Assembly (NCBI GenBank): GCA_014529385.2
Contig: CM043952.1
Coordinates: forward strand, 64,034,870 to 64,098,869
Length of the DNA: 64,000 nt
Direction: 5' to 3'
Source of the DNA: Adiantum capillus-veneris
Taxonomy: Eukaryota > Streptophyta > Polypodiopsida > Polypodiales > Pteridaceae
Made by a program: the position numbers and the translations under genes. The notes beneath the pieces were generated by a model, which saw nothing but the letters and a program-made list of their open reading frames with translations, made no database searches and was not told where the DNA came from. This document shows positions 1-11,972 of the stretch, piece after piece. Position 1 is the first letter of the stretch, and every line of letters begins with the position of its first letter.

Positions 1-2476
1 CTACTACTCTACCAGCCAGCGAAAGTCGTGCTGAGCTCCAATGTAACAACTTTCTCCTGATGGACAAGAGAAGAGGAGCAATCTGCTGCTCGGGGGACAA
101 ATCCAAACCAACCTAACAACCCAAGTACCGAACTGCAGTCCCTGGAGAAATCCACCTGAAACCCTCTCCTGGCATCCAATCTGGCACAGGAGCACTGCCA
201 ACCAAGAAAGCCACTGTCTTTCTCCAGTTGATCAGTGCGCCCGATGCACAGCAGAAGGTCTCCAAAGCCTGCCCACATCTGTGTAAATTGGCCTCCTGGC
301 CCTCTAAGTACAAGGCTGAGTCGTCGGCAAACTCAGCGTCCAGAAGCTCATCTCCCCGTATAGGGAGTGCTAAGCCCCTCAAACCAACCTGCTGTGATAC
401 CAAAAATCTGCTCATCGCCTCCGCATAGAACAAAAAGAGAAAGGGGGCAAGAGGACAACCCTGTCTGACCGATCGTGTGAGCATGAAGCGCTCACCTCTA
501 CCTCCTGCCAAAAGCACCTGACTGTGAGCCTGTCTGTACAAAGCTGACACCCCTCTGATCCAAGCATCTAAGAAGCCCATCCTGCGAAGCGTGCTCTCTA
601 GAAAGTCCCAATCAACTCTGTCGTATGCCTTCTCAAAATCGAGAAGAAGAATCACAAGGTCCTCCCCACGGAGACATGCCAGGGCAGAAGCCTCCCAGAA
701 AGTGAAGATGTTGTCAAGGATACTGCGTTCCTTGACAAAACCTGTCTGAGTCCCATGTATAAGGCTCTCCAAAAGTGGCTGAATCCTCAAACTCAGAGCC
801 TTGGCAAGAATTTTGTAGGCTGAGTTGAGGATGGTGATGGGGCGCCACTGTCGAATCTCATCCAAGGAGCCACCCTCCTTTGGGATGAGGTAAATCAGCC
901 TTCAGGCCCTCACTCATGCTATCCGGCATCACTCCTGTGTGTAGAATGTACTGACAGGCACTACACAGATCTGGGCCAAGCAGGTCCCAGTACTCCAAGA
1001 AAAAGCTGGGAGTCAGCCCATCCTCACCTGGACAGCTACCACGCGGGAGGGCCCTAAGAGCCGTGTGCAGCTCCTCAAGCTGAAGAGGTATCTCTAGCCT
1101 CTGGTGCATCTCCTCAGTCACAAGACAAGGCATCTGCGCCCAAACCTGCTCCCTGCATGCATCCTGTCTCTCTGACTGGGGCTCAACCGACAATAGCTCA
1201 CGGTAAAAGTCAGTAGCAACTGCACGCATATCCTCAGGCTCACAAACAACTGACCCATCGGGTCTCCTCAGCTGATTGACCTTGGCATGCGAGTGCCGAG
1301 GTCCCACTGCCTCAAAAAAGGCACCTGTCACTCTGTCACCCACCTGAGTCCACTGAGATGCCTGTTGGTGAAAGGCAAACTCATGGCGCCTCTCCTCTGT
1401 GCAAGCAAGCTCCTGTCGAGCCTGCTGTAACTGCTCCTCCAACCAGGGACTGTGTGGATGTTGCTCCTGCATCCTCTGTAGTGAAGCAATGCCTCGTCTG
1501 AGACGCTGCTGCTCCTCTCTCGCTGCAGCCCGTCGAGCCAGAGACTCCTGGAGAAAAAAGTGGCTAAGCTGAGCTAGGTCTAAGGCCACTCTGTCTGCAG
1601 GAAGAGCTTGGCTGTCCATGCCCTCTGTCCAGAGAGCCTCTACCCTCTCTCTGAGTGCTGAGTCCAAACAAGACCCGCTCTGGGATGCGAAGCATCGTGC
1701 TCCCACTCCGCTGCCTGTCTGCCACTGTGAGGATCACTGGTGCATGGTCCGAGAAGGATGTCCCTGCCAGGATGCCCACTGATCCCCCCAAGTCACTGAA
1801 GTGGTCACTAGTGTAGAAGCGATCTATCCGCGATAGATTCACTCCTCCCACTCTGCGGTCCGATCTAGAGAAGGCAAGACTCTCTGGAGGCCTCACAAAG
1901 CCAGAATGCTGCCATGTATCCGAGACCCTCAGTCATACACAACCTCTCCCAAGCTGCTAACTCGACTCCATGCACAGTAGCATGGCTGCCTCCGATCCTG
2001 TGAGAAGGGTCCTCCAACATGTTGAAGTCCCCTCCTACACACCAATGGTCAACCTGTGGCAAAGACTCAACAATCTGTGACCAAAACTCTGCACGAGCAC
2101 TCGCCACATTGGGCGCATAGATGTTCAGGAAGCCCACAAGGCCACCCTGAACCTGCAAAGTAATCCACTGAGCCCTGCCTGGCACAATAATCCCTCTGCC
2201 CACAATGGCTTGCTGCAATGAGTCCGCAATAGTCATACATACCCCACCCTGGATGCCTCCAGGTCCAAAAGCAGCTGACCAAAAGGTATCATAACGTCCA
2301 CGCAAAATCTGACCACATCGCCGAATGTGGCTCTCAGACAAATGGTGCTCCTGAAGCATAAGGAGATCAATCTCTCCTCCCACAAGGCAACGCTGAAGCT
2401 CCTGATGCAATCGGCCCCGCTGTCGCTGAAACTGGGGCCCACCTAATCCCTGCACGTTCCACGAGACGATCCTCAT
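1..2476 (-). pseudogene. LINE ORF2: endonuclease plus reverse transcriptase, frameshifted and cut by window edge
   Basis: ORF2 would cut target DNA and reverse-transcribe the element RNA. The start is the ATG at 2476, giving MRIVSWNVQGLG, the usual opening of an APE endonuclease. Further motifs are LLMLQEHHL, GGDFNML and, after a frameshift near 1900-1930, FSDHAPV. A second shift near 1700 enters a charged linker, and a third near 865 enters the RT. The RT shows RPITILNSAYKILAK, FEKAYDRVDWDF, RQGCPLAPFLF and the catalytic FADD (FADDSALYL). The frames are 1865-2476, 1564-1896, 858-1706 and 113-865. The product is therefore non-functional, although the RT catalytic residues survive. The RT C-terminus is outside the window. 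Confidence 0.88.
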
Positions 2477-2745
2477 GGGGAGCGAGAGAGAACAGATGCT
2501 GCCGCAGCAGCAAGATTGGGCTATCTTCGAGGCAGGCTTGGATGGGGAGTAATCTGCATCCGAGCGTCCTCTAGATAGGCGAGCCTGTAGTGAGTGCCTG
2601 GCCCAAGCCCAAGCAGATCGAGCCGTGCGTAAAGCAACCTCCTCTGACCAGGAGTCCTCATGAATGTATACATAGCAAGGCAAACACTGCGTATCAGCAA
2701 AAAAGTACATCACAATGTGCCTACATCCTGCTGAGTCTGGGGGTG

Positions 2746-4437
2746 TCACCGCAAACTTGGCCAGTGGCTACAAAGTCTGCAGCAAATCTGTAACTCCAAG
2801 TTCTCCCATGTCGTGAGAGAACTCGAGAACCTGTGTATGCAACCATCCCACCACTGAGTCGAGGGACCACTCTGTCTCGGTCCTACCACAGAGGGGAAAG
2901 GAGAAACCAACTGCTGAGTCCAAGGCCTCCGTCCCCCTAGCGGCGAGGAACAGAGCGTGGACCCTGAAGCAGGCTGCCTCGTGGTCTGCTGCGGAATCGC
3001 CGAGAAAGCGAGTGAATCCGTAATCGTAGAAATCCCAGCGCGTCGGAGGTCAATGCTCGTCAGACCATGAGGGATAGCTGCAAGGGAAGATGTCTGAATC
3101 TGTAGAGGGGGCCGCAAGAATGGCTGACCCTCTCTCGCTAGGCGACTTGTGGCAAAGGCGTTGCCAAGAGATCTCCTAGCCGTCGGCGAGGGACCAGTCT
3201 CTTGAGTCGACGGTGGTACTGAAGCAGGAGGAGGGGGAGAAGGAGCAGGGGGGGGCGGAGGAGAAGAGAAGCGGGGTGGGGCGACAGAGACAGCGGGGCA
3301 AGGTAGGGAGTGGGTGGGAGCAGAGGGCGGGGGAGGGGATGAGGAGGAAGAGGGGAAATCTGGAGGTGGGGTGGCTGGCGAGGGTGAAGCGAAAGTGGAG
3401 GCTGGTGTAGGGGGCTTCTCCTGCTCAAGTGGACCAAAGCGGTTCCCCGTGGGAACCCACTGCTGTTGAGTAGGCACCTGAGGGCCACTCTGAGTGCCAG
3501 GCTGTCGCTGTGGCCCCTGGCGTCGACGGCCACGGGCCTGCTGCCACCCCTCCTCCGTTGGAGCCCCAGGCTCGGAGGGTGGCTCAGAATCTGTGCGCTG
3601 TGCCGTTGGCTGTGGCTGCGGCCCAGCCTTGGGAGGCTGAGGCTGAGGCTGAGGCTGAGGCTGAGGCTGAGGCTGAGGCTGAGGCTGAGGCTCAGGCTGA
3701 GGCTGAGGCTGAGGTGTAGGTCGAGGCCTCCTCCGCGGACAGGCCTTCGCTAGGTGGCCCATCTGTCTGCAAATGAAGCACTGGTTCGGGAGACCCGAGT
3801 ACTCCACACTCTGTCTAAACCAACCCCCACTCACTCGAGGCAGAAGGATGACCTTCGGGAGCGTGTGGGTATCTCTGACCAAAACTCGAACTGAAGGGAT
3901 GCCAGCCGCCTTGGCAGCTACTGATGTTGCCGTACGAGGTGTCTCCAGGACAGTCCCGATGGCGGAGCCAATCCTGGAGAGAAGTGGAAGGTACTCCCTC
4001 CGTAAACCCGGAAAGCAGACTGAGATGGGGATGTCTGCCTCCTCTACTAGCACATCCGAAGTCGGGTCGAAACCATGTCGCCACTGTCGAAAGTGGGCGC
4101 GTGATGCTCGGATGGCCAGTGGACTCATAGCTATGACCTTGGAGGCCATCTCGGAAGTCTCGAACTCGATCTGGTAGTACCTCCGTCCGAGGATCTGGAC
4201 ATCCAAAATCTTGCCCACCTCTGCGAGAAGGTGGGCCTGGAGAAGGTCTCGCAGCTCTCCTCTGCTAGGACGGGTGCCAAGAACCTTGCAGATGACAGAA
4301 GTCGCCTGCAAGCGCTCTACCTCTGCGGCAAGGCTCGCTTGCTCTGTCGGCGAAAGAGCAAGTCGAATGGTGGGCTCAGCGGGGTCGGGCGAGGGGGCTT
4401 CAGGCGAGTCCCTCTGTGGCGGAGCTGGAGCCTCCAT
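2746..4437 (-). CDS. LINE ORF1 protein, gag-like with CCHC zinc knuckle
   Basis: An open frame of 563 codons, starting at the ATG at 4437. In plant L1-type elements ORF1 binds the element RNA and forms the RNP. The N-terminal 200 residues form a mixed alpha/beta block resembling the DUF4283 gag-like domain (family-level judgement by eye). A CCHC knuckle of the form CFICRQMGHLAKAC follows at about residues 217-230, then a Pro-Gln dipeptide repeat and a long Pro/Ser-rich tail rich in PPPP. The frame ends about 270 nt before the ORF2 start at 2476, which is usual spacing. The coding strand is intact, unlike ORF2. The last residues, after the proline-rich tail, may be non-native read-through. Confidence 0.85.
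   Translation of the reverse strand: MEAPAPPQRDSPEAPSPDPAEPTIRLALSPTEQASLAAEVERLQATSVICKVLGTRPSRGELRDLLQAHLLAEVGKILDVQILGRRYYQIEFETSEMASKVIAMSPLAIRASRAHFRQWRHGFDPTSDVLVEEADIPISVCFPGLRREYLPLLSRIGSAIGTVLETPRTATSVAAKAAGIPSVRVLVRDTHTLPKVILLPRVSGGWFRQSVEYSGLPNQCFICRQMGHLAKACPRRRPRPTPQPQPQPEPQPQPQPQPQPQPQPQPQPPKAGPQPQPTAQRTDSEPPSEPGAPTEEGWQQARGRRRQGPQRQPGTQSGPQVPTQQQWVPTGNRFGPLEQEKPPTPASTFASPSPATPPPDFPSSSSSPPPPSAPTHSLPCPAVSVAPPRFSSPPPPPAPSPPPPASVPPSTQETGPSPTARRSLGNAFATSRLAREGQPFLRPPLQIQTSSLAAIPHGLTSIDLRRAGISTITDSLAFSAIPQQTTRQPASGSTLCSSPLGGRRPWTQQLVSPFPSVVGPRQSGPSTQWWDGCIHRFSSSLTTWENLELQICCRLCSHWPSLR
3632..3715 (-). repeat. Hexanucleotide repeat coding (Pro-Gln)n in LINE ORF1
   Basis: About 14 near-perfect copies of GAGGCT on the plus strand (AGCCTC in sense) encode a Pro-Gln dipeptide run directly after the CCHC knuckle. 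One unit has a base change (GGCTCA). The 6-bp unit keeps the frame, so copy number can change without breaking the protein. Confidence 0.95.
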
Positions 4438-4815
4438 CTGTGTCTACTGCTGAGTCGAAGAAGCGGACGGTGAAGAAAAACTGCAACCGAGTACGCCGAA
4501 CATTTGTCCGAAGAAAAAATGTTGCAGAGCCAGGTGCAGAAAACCTTCGGGGACAAAGAGGAACGGGGGGGGCGGGCGGGCTAGGGGGCAGCTAGGGGTG
4601 AGGGTGGCGGGCAGCAGGGGGCAGTGGTGGCGGGCTGGGCTGGGTGAGGGAAACAGCGCGAGGGCGAGAGGGGGCAGGGGGAGGCAGCGCGAGGGCGAGG
4701 GGGAGCAGCGAGGGGGGGGCTGGGGGCAGCGCGAGGGCGAGAGAGAGGGGGGGTGAGGGGCAGCGATGGTGCAAGGGGGGGGGAGCGTGCAGCAGCAGCG
4801 AGTTCGCGCGGCGTT

Positions 4816-5291
4816 TTTTCTGCTGTAATTACAAACTACTTCTCCAATGTGCTTTGAAAGGATGCACTTTTAGCCTAGAGTCATGTCTCTTTGTCAATAT
4901 ATATGCCTTTTGATATGTGTCTTTTCATTTCCTATATGAAGGAGGTTATGTATACAATTCAATCAATCAACTCAATTCAACCGCTATTCTCATGTCTTGA
5001 GTCTAATCTCAAGTATGAAATTTAGTCTTAATTCTAGGAGCACCAGTAATGCTCACAATGAGGAGCATGACGACATCGACAGGGACTACAACAAAAGATC
5101 TGGACTACTCTACCACACGCCAGTCAGAGCTGGAGGACATCGACGACATTCGATTGTTGCTTCATTGTGCCCTGTAGTTTTATTGTAGTTGTATTAGTTT
5201 TTTTTTTCTAGACATTTTATCAAATTCTCCAGAGATGGTCTCATAGGTCATTTTGGCCTTTTGAAGACGTTTAATATGAGATTTCATTTCA

Positions 5292-5325
<34 letters not shown>

Positions 5326-5574
5326 CACTTGCTGCCATACTCCTATCTTCGGGTGCACACTTTGACGGTTTCATGCGTAGTCAGGTATTCCACCCACTTA
5401 ATTAGTGAATGAAACCAGTGGTACCTTTAATTAGGTGCTCTCATCCAAGGTAGAGTAACATCCCTCTTTTTATGTTGCTTTATTACATATAATTAAATGA
5501 TTGGATGTTTGTTCTAAATGAAAACAGAATTAACCTCGGTAATTCTACATTATTCAAATTCTGGGCTTGAGCAG
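4816..5574. other. Unassigned intron or flank between LINE and first visible kinase exon
   Basis: AT-rich sequence with no recognised gene. It holds a compound microsatellite, (CT)n at 5292-5310 followed by (AC)n at 5311-5328. An open frame at 4997-5188 has no visible family signature. If the kinase gene is intact, this stretch and the LINE lie in one of its introns. Confidence 0.5.
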
Positions 5575-8500
5575 GCAAAGGTTCCTATGGTGCAGTCTAC
5601 AAGGCCAGAGATCTTAGAACGTCAGAGTTGGTGGCAATAAAGGTCATTTCCTTGAGCGAAGGGGTAAGGGAGCATCGGTTATTATTGCCTCAAATGTGTT
5701 AACATGTGTATAGAATACTTTTTACATAACAAATTTACCTGTCAACTGCCAGGAGGAAGGCTATGATGATATCTGTGGAGAGATTGAAATGCTTCAGCAC
5801 TGCAATCATCCAAATGTTGTTCGATATTTGGGAAGTTATCAAGCAGAAGAATATCTCTGGGTAAATCTTGAAGTTTTTCTTATCTTTTCAGTTGTGCTAT
5901 GCTGCCTCTGCGCTAGCATATTTCAGTATGCAATTTTTCTGTCAGATTGTGATGGAATATTGTGGTGGAGGGAGTGTAGCAGACTTGCTACATGTTACTG
6001 AAGAACCTCTGGAAGAACGTCAAATAGCTTATATATGTGGTGAAGCGCTCAAGGTTGTCATTTCTTAACTATTGTTTTTATGTTTGTGTCGCGATCTCTA
6101 TATTTGTAATTGGTGAAGCTGTCACTCTTGTTTAATTTTTGCCATGCATTTTTTTGAAGTTGAAGAGCTTTCACTCTGGTAGCAGCGTGCTGGTTGCTGT
6201 GTATTCGTTGACTGGAATTTTCTTGTTTATGCATTAACTTCTGAACCATTGTGTGAAATATTTTCTTTGATTGGAAGTACTGTGGTGAATCTAATGCGCA
6301 CAATGCTTGGAACCAGAAGCTATATTTAGAGGAGCGGATCACATTTACAATAACCCAAAGATTTTTTGGTTTAGTTGAGATTCGTTTTGGTCCCTAGATC
6401 TAATAAAGACCTTGCAAAGATTATTTCCCTTGAAAATATCCAGAGAAACGTGTGAATGATAATCACTGATACTTTTCAATAAAATTGAGACATATATTTG
6501 AAAATTTGCGAGTTATATGCAGAGTGCTCTAGTGAGCCTGACATTTTGTGCTGCCTCTAGTCAACTTGAACTGATGGTTTTAGAAGATATTCACACTTCG
6601 GGTGCTTAGAAGTTTTTCTTCGCTTAAGAAGATACATTTTGAATTTATGCTGCTTATCCAATTAATCTTCTCTCTTGATATGTAAAATGGCACGGCAGTT
6701 TCATTGAAATAGAGCACTGGATTCAATCTATTGCCATCAATTTTCTTCACAGATTTGGAGTCTGAGTGTTACTACTGGGTGGATCCTTTTCACGTGATCT
6801 TAAATTTGGTGAATTTCTCATATCTGGTCTGTTTCTAGTTGCCAGCAAGTTGTGGTTCCACGCTTATACCCAGGCTGTCCTCAAATATTGATTTGGATAG
6901 TTTTTAGTATTTACAGACTAAGTTTCTTTTGGTTTATGACAATCAATTGATGACAACAAGCTTTCACATGATTTGGTGTGTGAAAGTGGGTTGGCGTTAG
7001 ATGGGCTGTTTTTTAAGGGTTTATAGTAACTTTAGCTCTGCTATTCACCCTTTTATTGTATTTCCCAAGTGTGTCCGTGCGTGTCGGTGAGCTGCTTGCG
7101 TCTTGTGTAAGTGTGTGAATCTGTACAGCTTTGTGAGGGAGTGAAGTTCGTTAAGGCATGGCATGTTTGTCAGGAATTCACGTAGCTAACAGAGAAAAAG
7201 GAAGTCAATGACATGAACAAGAGGAGTGTGTACAAAAGAAAGGGGCTAAAGCCAAGGAGGGGGTGGGAAAACAGGCCCCCTTGGGGGGGCACCAGTGAGC
7301 AGTCGCTGATCAAGCAGGTGGAAAGCTACGGGTGAGTCAGCGGCTGATTGATAGAGGTGAATGAGCAGCTTCTGCAATACAGGGCAGATGGGTTGGCTGC
7401 TGACCTGGGAGGAGCTGGAGCCATCTTTTGGTGGTTTGTGGCTGAGCTGGGGCACTATAACAATGTGAGATGCACAGGTGCATACTTTTTCATGCTAGCA
7501 CATCTCAAAGTGAAGATCAGGATAACTGTTACTTCTATTTAATTGTCTATTACCTTTTCCACTGCACCTCTCATTGACGGGGTGGTTCAAAGAGTGCAAG
7601 TCCTCTAAAGATTTAGGCTGGTACCAGTGTGCCTAGGTGGCGACTGCTGTTTTGAAGTCTATGCATGAAAGAGAATTAAACCCCCTTGGAATCTGTGATG
7701 AGTTTCATTTGTCATTTGCACATAACAAGCTGCTCAGGATTCTTGTCAAAGGCCCCACTGAAGTATTTGAGGTATCATTTTGCTTTCTAAGGTTTTCAAT
7801 GACATTTTTGTTTTTTGTTGCATGTGACAGGGCTTAGCTTACCTTCATCACATATTTAAGGTCCATAGAGATATCAAAGGTGGTAATATTCTCCTCACTG
7901 AACAGGGGGAGGTGAAGCTTGGTGAGCATCCCTTGTGGCTATTGCTTGAAAATGTAGGTCCTTATGAATGTAGTTATCCTGCCTCCAGTTGCCTATTTAA
8001 TTTAACCTTGCATAGCCTTTTGTGTAAGCTGACTCTGTGTGCATTTGTTTAGGTGATTTTGGGGTTGCAGCACAGTTGACGAGGACATTATCGAAACGCA
8101 ACACAGTACTATACCTAATTAGTTTGCAAATTTTTCTTCTTGTTTTAACACTTGTTTTCAGTACGCATGACATTACTGCAAACATGCTACAGAAATCTTC
8201 TCAGGAAGCATAAATTTTCAAACTCCTGTATTTTTAGAAAGGTTACTTCCTTAGCATAATCAAAAGAATCAGGTGGTCTGCCATGACTGAGGCTCTTTGT
8301 GCACAACATACCCATTTTTTCGGATGACGGTAATAATGAAAGTCAGGCTCCTCTTTGCACTGTCCCAACTTGAGGCTGCCGAAGTGCAGTGTACTTTCTT
8401 CTTCTTTTCCTTTGAGCTCAAAAGTTTACCAGATGGGGTTGGTGTCAGTGTTTCTGCTTGGTTCTTAAGTGTTTGATTCACGAGACAATGAAATAGTCTT

Positions 8501-9933
8501 GGTATCCTTGTCTCTATTCTGTATTGTTTCACCCACTTGCTACCATTACCTGTGGTAACAAGCTGCCATGATGATGTAAAATTGGAAAATTGATAGGGCA
8601 TCAAATTTTGATAGTTTGCTTCAGAAGTTGTTGGAAGACAAGCTCTTGGCATTAGGCCATTCTTATGAAGTGACTTGGGATCTTTTTAGTTGGTTGAAAA
8701 CTGGTTATTGAAAGCGGAGTCTACTCCATGATACAAAGAAGAAGGCAAGTCAGTTCTGGCATGAAGCATCATAAACAGCTTGTGCAAAAGGTTTAGTCAT
8801 GCACATTGGGGGTCATTGTGCCCTTCATACATGCTTGTTCAGAAGATGCTAAGATGCCAATGTGCAAGAAGAGAGAAATACGAAGTTTCCCGGTTGAGTC
8901 TTTCATTAGCAGTGCAGTTCTTTACAAGTGAATTTGAAAACAAGGGGCGTGCTCAGACAGAAAACCTATAGTAAAAATAGGAAAGAGAGAAAAGTGAACG
9001 ATGAATGAGGGGTGTATAAGAGAAGAGACTCGTTGGAGAGAGGGTTGCAAAATGGCCTGCTGATAATCTTTTGGCATGCATTATGTATGTGTAACATTTG
9101 CACTCCTGACTGTTTTGTTAGGTACATTACACCTACCTCATACAATCAATTACCCAATGAAAATCTTTATCATATGTTGAGTATGTGTAAGGCATCAATA
9201 AATCAGATCTTCAACAGTGGCATCAATTGGTTTTAAAGTTGCTAAAAAGTCTCTAATTACAAAGAAACTACCTCAACTTTGTGTATGGGTTTCGTGTTTA
9301 ATTACATATTGGTCGTTTGTAGCTCGTGTACCTGTAGACTTGTTCCAAGTGGTAACATTCAATACGCATACTTGATACATATGTAACTTACGTCCTTTAA
9401 CACCTTGACATATAATGGCTATCCTAGTTCTACTGTTTAGGTTGTGCAAACTTCTTTTCTGTATCTTTCGTTTTCCTTACGGTAAAACTAAGAATTGAGT
9501 ATCAGAATTTACGATGCAATCTGTGTATGCATGTCTTTTACAAATGTGAATAGGTAGGGCCTCCTTTGCTATACAAAGAGATGTCATGTTCTTGTGCTGA
9601 TTGATAGTTTTATGGTGATGCAGTCTATTGGAACACCACATTGGATGGCACCAGAAGTGATTCAAGGGACCCGTTATGATGGGAAGGTGAGTTTTGATAG
9701 TCTTCGGCTTTAATTTGTGATTCATAAATAGCAGAAACTACAAAGATCTGATTCCTTTTATCCCTTGACAAAGGTCGATGTCTGGTCCCTTGGAATCTCC
9801 GCTATTGAGATGGCTGAGGTTAGTTTGTTTCCTTTGTGAGTTTTGTCTCCTTTGCCTTGCTACTACTGGGTGAGATGCATTTTGATTTTCTTGGCAGGGT
9901 TTGCCACCACGGTACAATGTGCATCCTTTAAGG
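5575..9933 (+). CDS. SIK1: SIK1/MST-like Ste20 serine/threonine kinase, kinase-domain exons
   Basis: Eight exons join in frame: 5575-5663, 5753-5860, 5946-6053, 7831-7921, 8053-8105, 9624-9686, 9774-9818 and 9898-9933. They encode most of a protein kinase domain: the glycine loop [11 protein letters not shown], the ATP lysine in VAIKVIS, the hinge [15 protein letters not shown], the catalytic loop [15 protein letters not shown] ([18 protein letters not shown]), the activation segment [12 protein letters not shown], and [20 protein letters not shown]. This is the plant Hippo/MST (MAP4K) family, represented in Arabidopsis by SIK1, which acts in cell proliferation and defence signalling. All introns are GT-AG and the phases agree. 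The first codon is split (G|GC), so an upstream exon must exist; none was found. The next exon is 19 kb downstream at 29119. All catalytic residues are present. Confidence 0.95.
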
Positions 9934-11389
9934 GTAGGTTTTATTCTTGGCTTGAATTCATTTTCTCTCGGTTATTTTTCAACAAGTACTATCAGAATTT
10001 CAAACTCTCAATACTTCAAAAATTGTTTGTCTACCAAAGGGAAAGAATTGCTTTCATCTATCAAAGGCATTGCACTGTCTTTGGAGGTCACAATCTCAAA
10101 CACCTTCTAGGCATGTTATGAAATTTCTATTTTTTTCTTCCCATCTTGGCCCTTGAACAGATGGTTTCAAATAACAGGTTCATGTTAACTGCCTCAGTTA
10201 ACGGTGCCCCTAGGGAGTCTGTGGCTGAGGCACCGCTAATTGCCTTAGTTGTCTCTTTTCTTTGCGTAGTCGAAGACTCCTTCGTAGCCTCCTCTCTCCT
10301 GCTCCTTCACCTGCTGTCTATGCTCATGCACAACCCTGAGCACCCCCTCTGCCGTGGATAGTTGGGAGAAAGATAAAGTGGGGAAATTGGGTAGAGATTG
10401 TTATCTTCCTGTAGTTACTCAGAGACTCCATCATTCTTTCTCTCTTTCACAGTGTAGCAATAGCTTCTATTACAAGCCGAAAACACTGAACTCTAAGTAG
10501 CAAGTATCCTACAGCCCCACGAAAATCAATTTCTTTGTTGCTTGGCATGTTTGAAAGGTGGCGAAATGAAATGTGGCTAAACAACAGAATTGACGAAACA
10601 CACAAAACATTTCTTGTTCCTCTGCCTTTACCCCACGGCTGTCTCCAGCTGAACACCAATATTTTCTCAGTGGTAGACCTTTGAAAACTCAAAACACAGT
10701 GAAGCTTTACTCGTGAAACCAATAGAGGAAGATGATGAATCAAGAAATTTCATTGCGTGCAAATGTCACAAGGTGTTAATGGCAGAGGCATCCTTTGTTC
10801 ACTGCCTTAAGACAGCAATGCACACCCTTCACATCAACCATACAGCTTACCTGTCCTCACAGCAAAAACCAGTTGGAGAAGTCAATGCAAAAAACACACA
10901 ATGGGACGGCTGCCAGTGATCAATCCTGAGCAAATGAAGTGACATCAAATTCCAAAAGGCCCAATTGGCAAGGGGGGGAAGTGGTGAGCGGCTATTGCAG
11001 CAAGGCTTGAAGCCTTGAGGGTGCGTGATGATGGACGGGGCGGGGGGTGGTCACGGGGGGAGAGCAGCACAGGAAAGCGAAGGCAGTGGTGGCATGTCTA
11101 AGTTTTTTTAAATTATTGTAAGCGTCTTTTTGTGCTTTGTATCTTGCAACATAGATTCTTTTTCTTTTTTGGCAAGAAAAAGGTCCTTCCAATAGTTATG
11201 AAAACTGCCCAATGCTTTACAACCTGCCCCTCCAAGAGAGGGCTACATCAAAATGTGGGGAGACTCTCCCAATGAAAAGGTAAGATATGTACAATGATGG
11301 CTAAATCAGGATATGGGAGGAGGAAACAACTACATTGGTGGACGGTACTGCCATCTAGGCACGCCATGAACCATGGTGAAGAAGGGCTG

Positions 11390-11967
11390 TAATTGCCAAA
11401 GCTGCAAGCAAGCCTTGTGGCGCTCCTGCATGCGGTCGGACCTGCCATGAAGTCTCTCAAATTGGTCCCTGAGTGTATGGATCAGCTCCAGCTAAATGTC
11501 AATCACAGTCTTTGCCGGTGGAACGGGTCAAGCCTCGAAGATGCGGAAACAATGGGCTTTTCAGATGGACCACAGTGTTAGGCTACAAATGAGCTCCCAA
11601 CAAATTTCTATCTTTTCTCCACTCTTGAGGAACAAGCTCTGTGTAGGCCGGTCCTCTTGTATCACAATCATCCTGCTGGCTGAAGCCATCTGAAAATGAA
11701 GTGCTGGGTCTGTGAGTGTGGACCAAGTTGCAACACCCCAGGTGTACTGGCTAGCAGTAGAAAGTGCAGGCATTAGCGGAATAATCCGAAGCCAAACTTA
11801 CTGTCCCATGGGGCAGTCCCATAGACAATGACGTTGGGTCTCAAGTGGATGGTCACAGGCGGCACATACCACTGAGAGGCCACTGTGCACCAACTAGCTC
11901 TCGACTGGAGTAGCTCAATGGGCAACTAGCCATTGGAACATGGTGATTTTCCTTAGCTGTCTGTTGC
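11390..11967 (-). mobile_element. LINE 3' coding end (zf-RVT), split from 18424-18845
   Basis: Minus-strand translation of 11780-11967 gives fragments such as RQLRKITMFQWLVAH, LVHSGLSVVCAACDHPLET and QRHCLWDCPMG. The C-A-A-C...HCLWDC pattern is the zinc-binding zf-RVT domain found after the RT in plant LINEs. Stops interrupt it. The sequence breaks at 11968, at the gypsy target duplication, and resumes on the far side at 18424. The left end of the LINE (3' UTR) is not clear; 11390 is approximate. Confidence 0.75.
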
Positions 11968-11972
11968 CCCAC

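Larger units (their letters stand above)
1..4815 (-). mobile_element. L1-like LINE, 5' part, frameshifted, 3' end outside window
   Basis: A non-LTR retrotransposon on the minus strand. Reading down from about 4815 it has a G-rich 5' leader (4560-4800), ORF1 with a CCHC knuckle, and then ORF2 with an APE-type endonuclease and a reverse transcriptase. The RT thumb, the zf-RVT end and the poly(A) tail lie left of position 1. ORF2 is spread over at least three frames, so this copy cannot make an intact ORF2. Related fragments recur at 11390-11967, 18424-18845, 21163-21285 and 27850-28965, so the family is multicopy here. The 5' boundary is inferred from where the G-rich leader ends; no target duplication can be checked. 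Confidence 0.9.

Noticed and set aside
3138-3753. Frames rich in Pro or Arg/Leu opposite LINE ORF1
   Set aside because: They are shadows of the Pro-rich ORF1 and the hexanucleotide repeat.
4997-5188. Open frame upstream of the first kinase exon, considered as its N-terminal exon
   Set aside because: It does not end in a donor that would supply the split Gly codon, and its translation shows no kinase N-terminal pattern.
8269-8652. 127-codon minus-strand frame in a kinase intron
   Set aside because: It has no recognisable motif and lies within a GT-AG intron of the opposite strand; it is not supportable as a gene.
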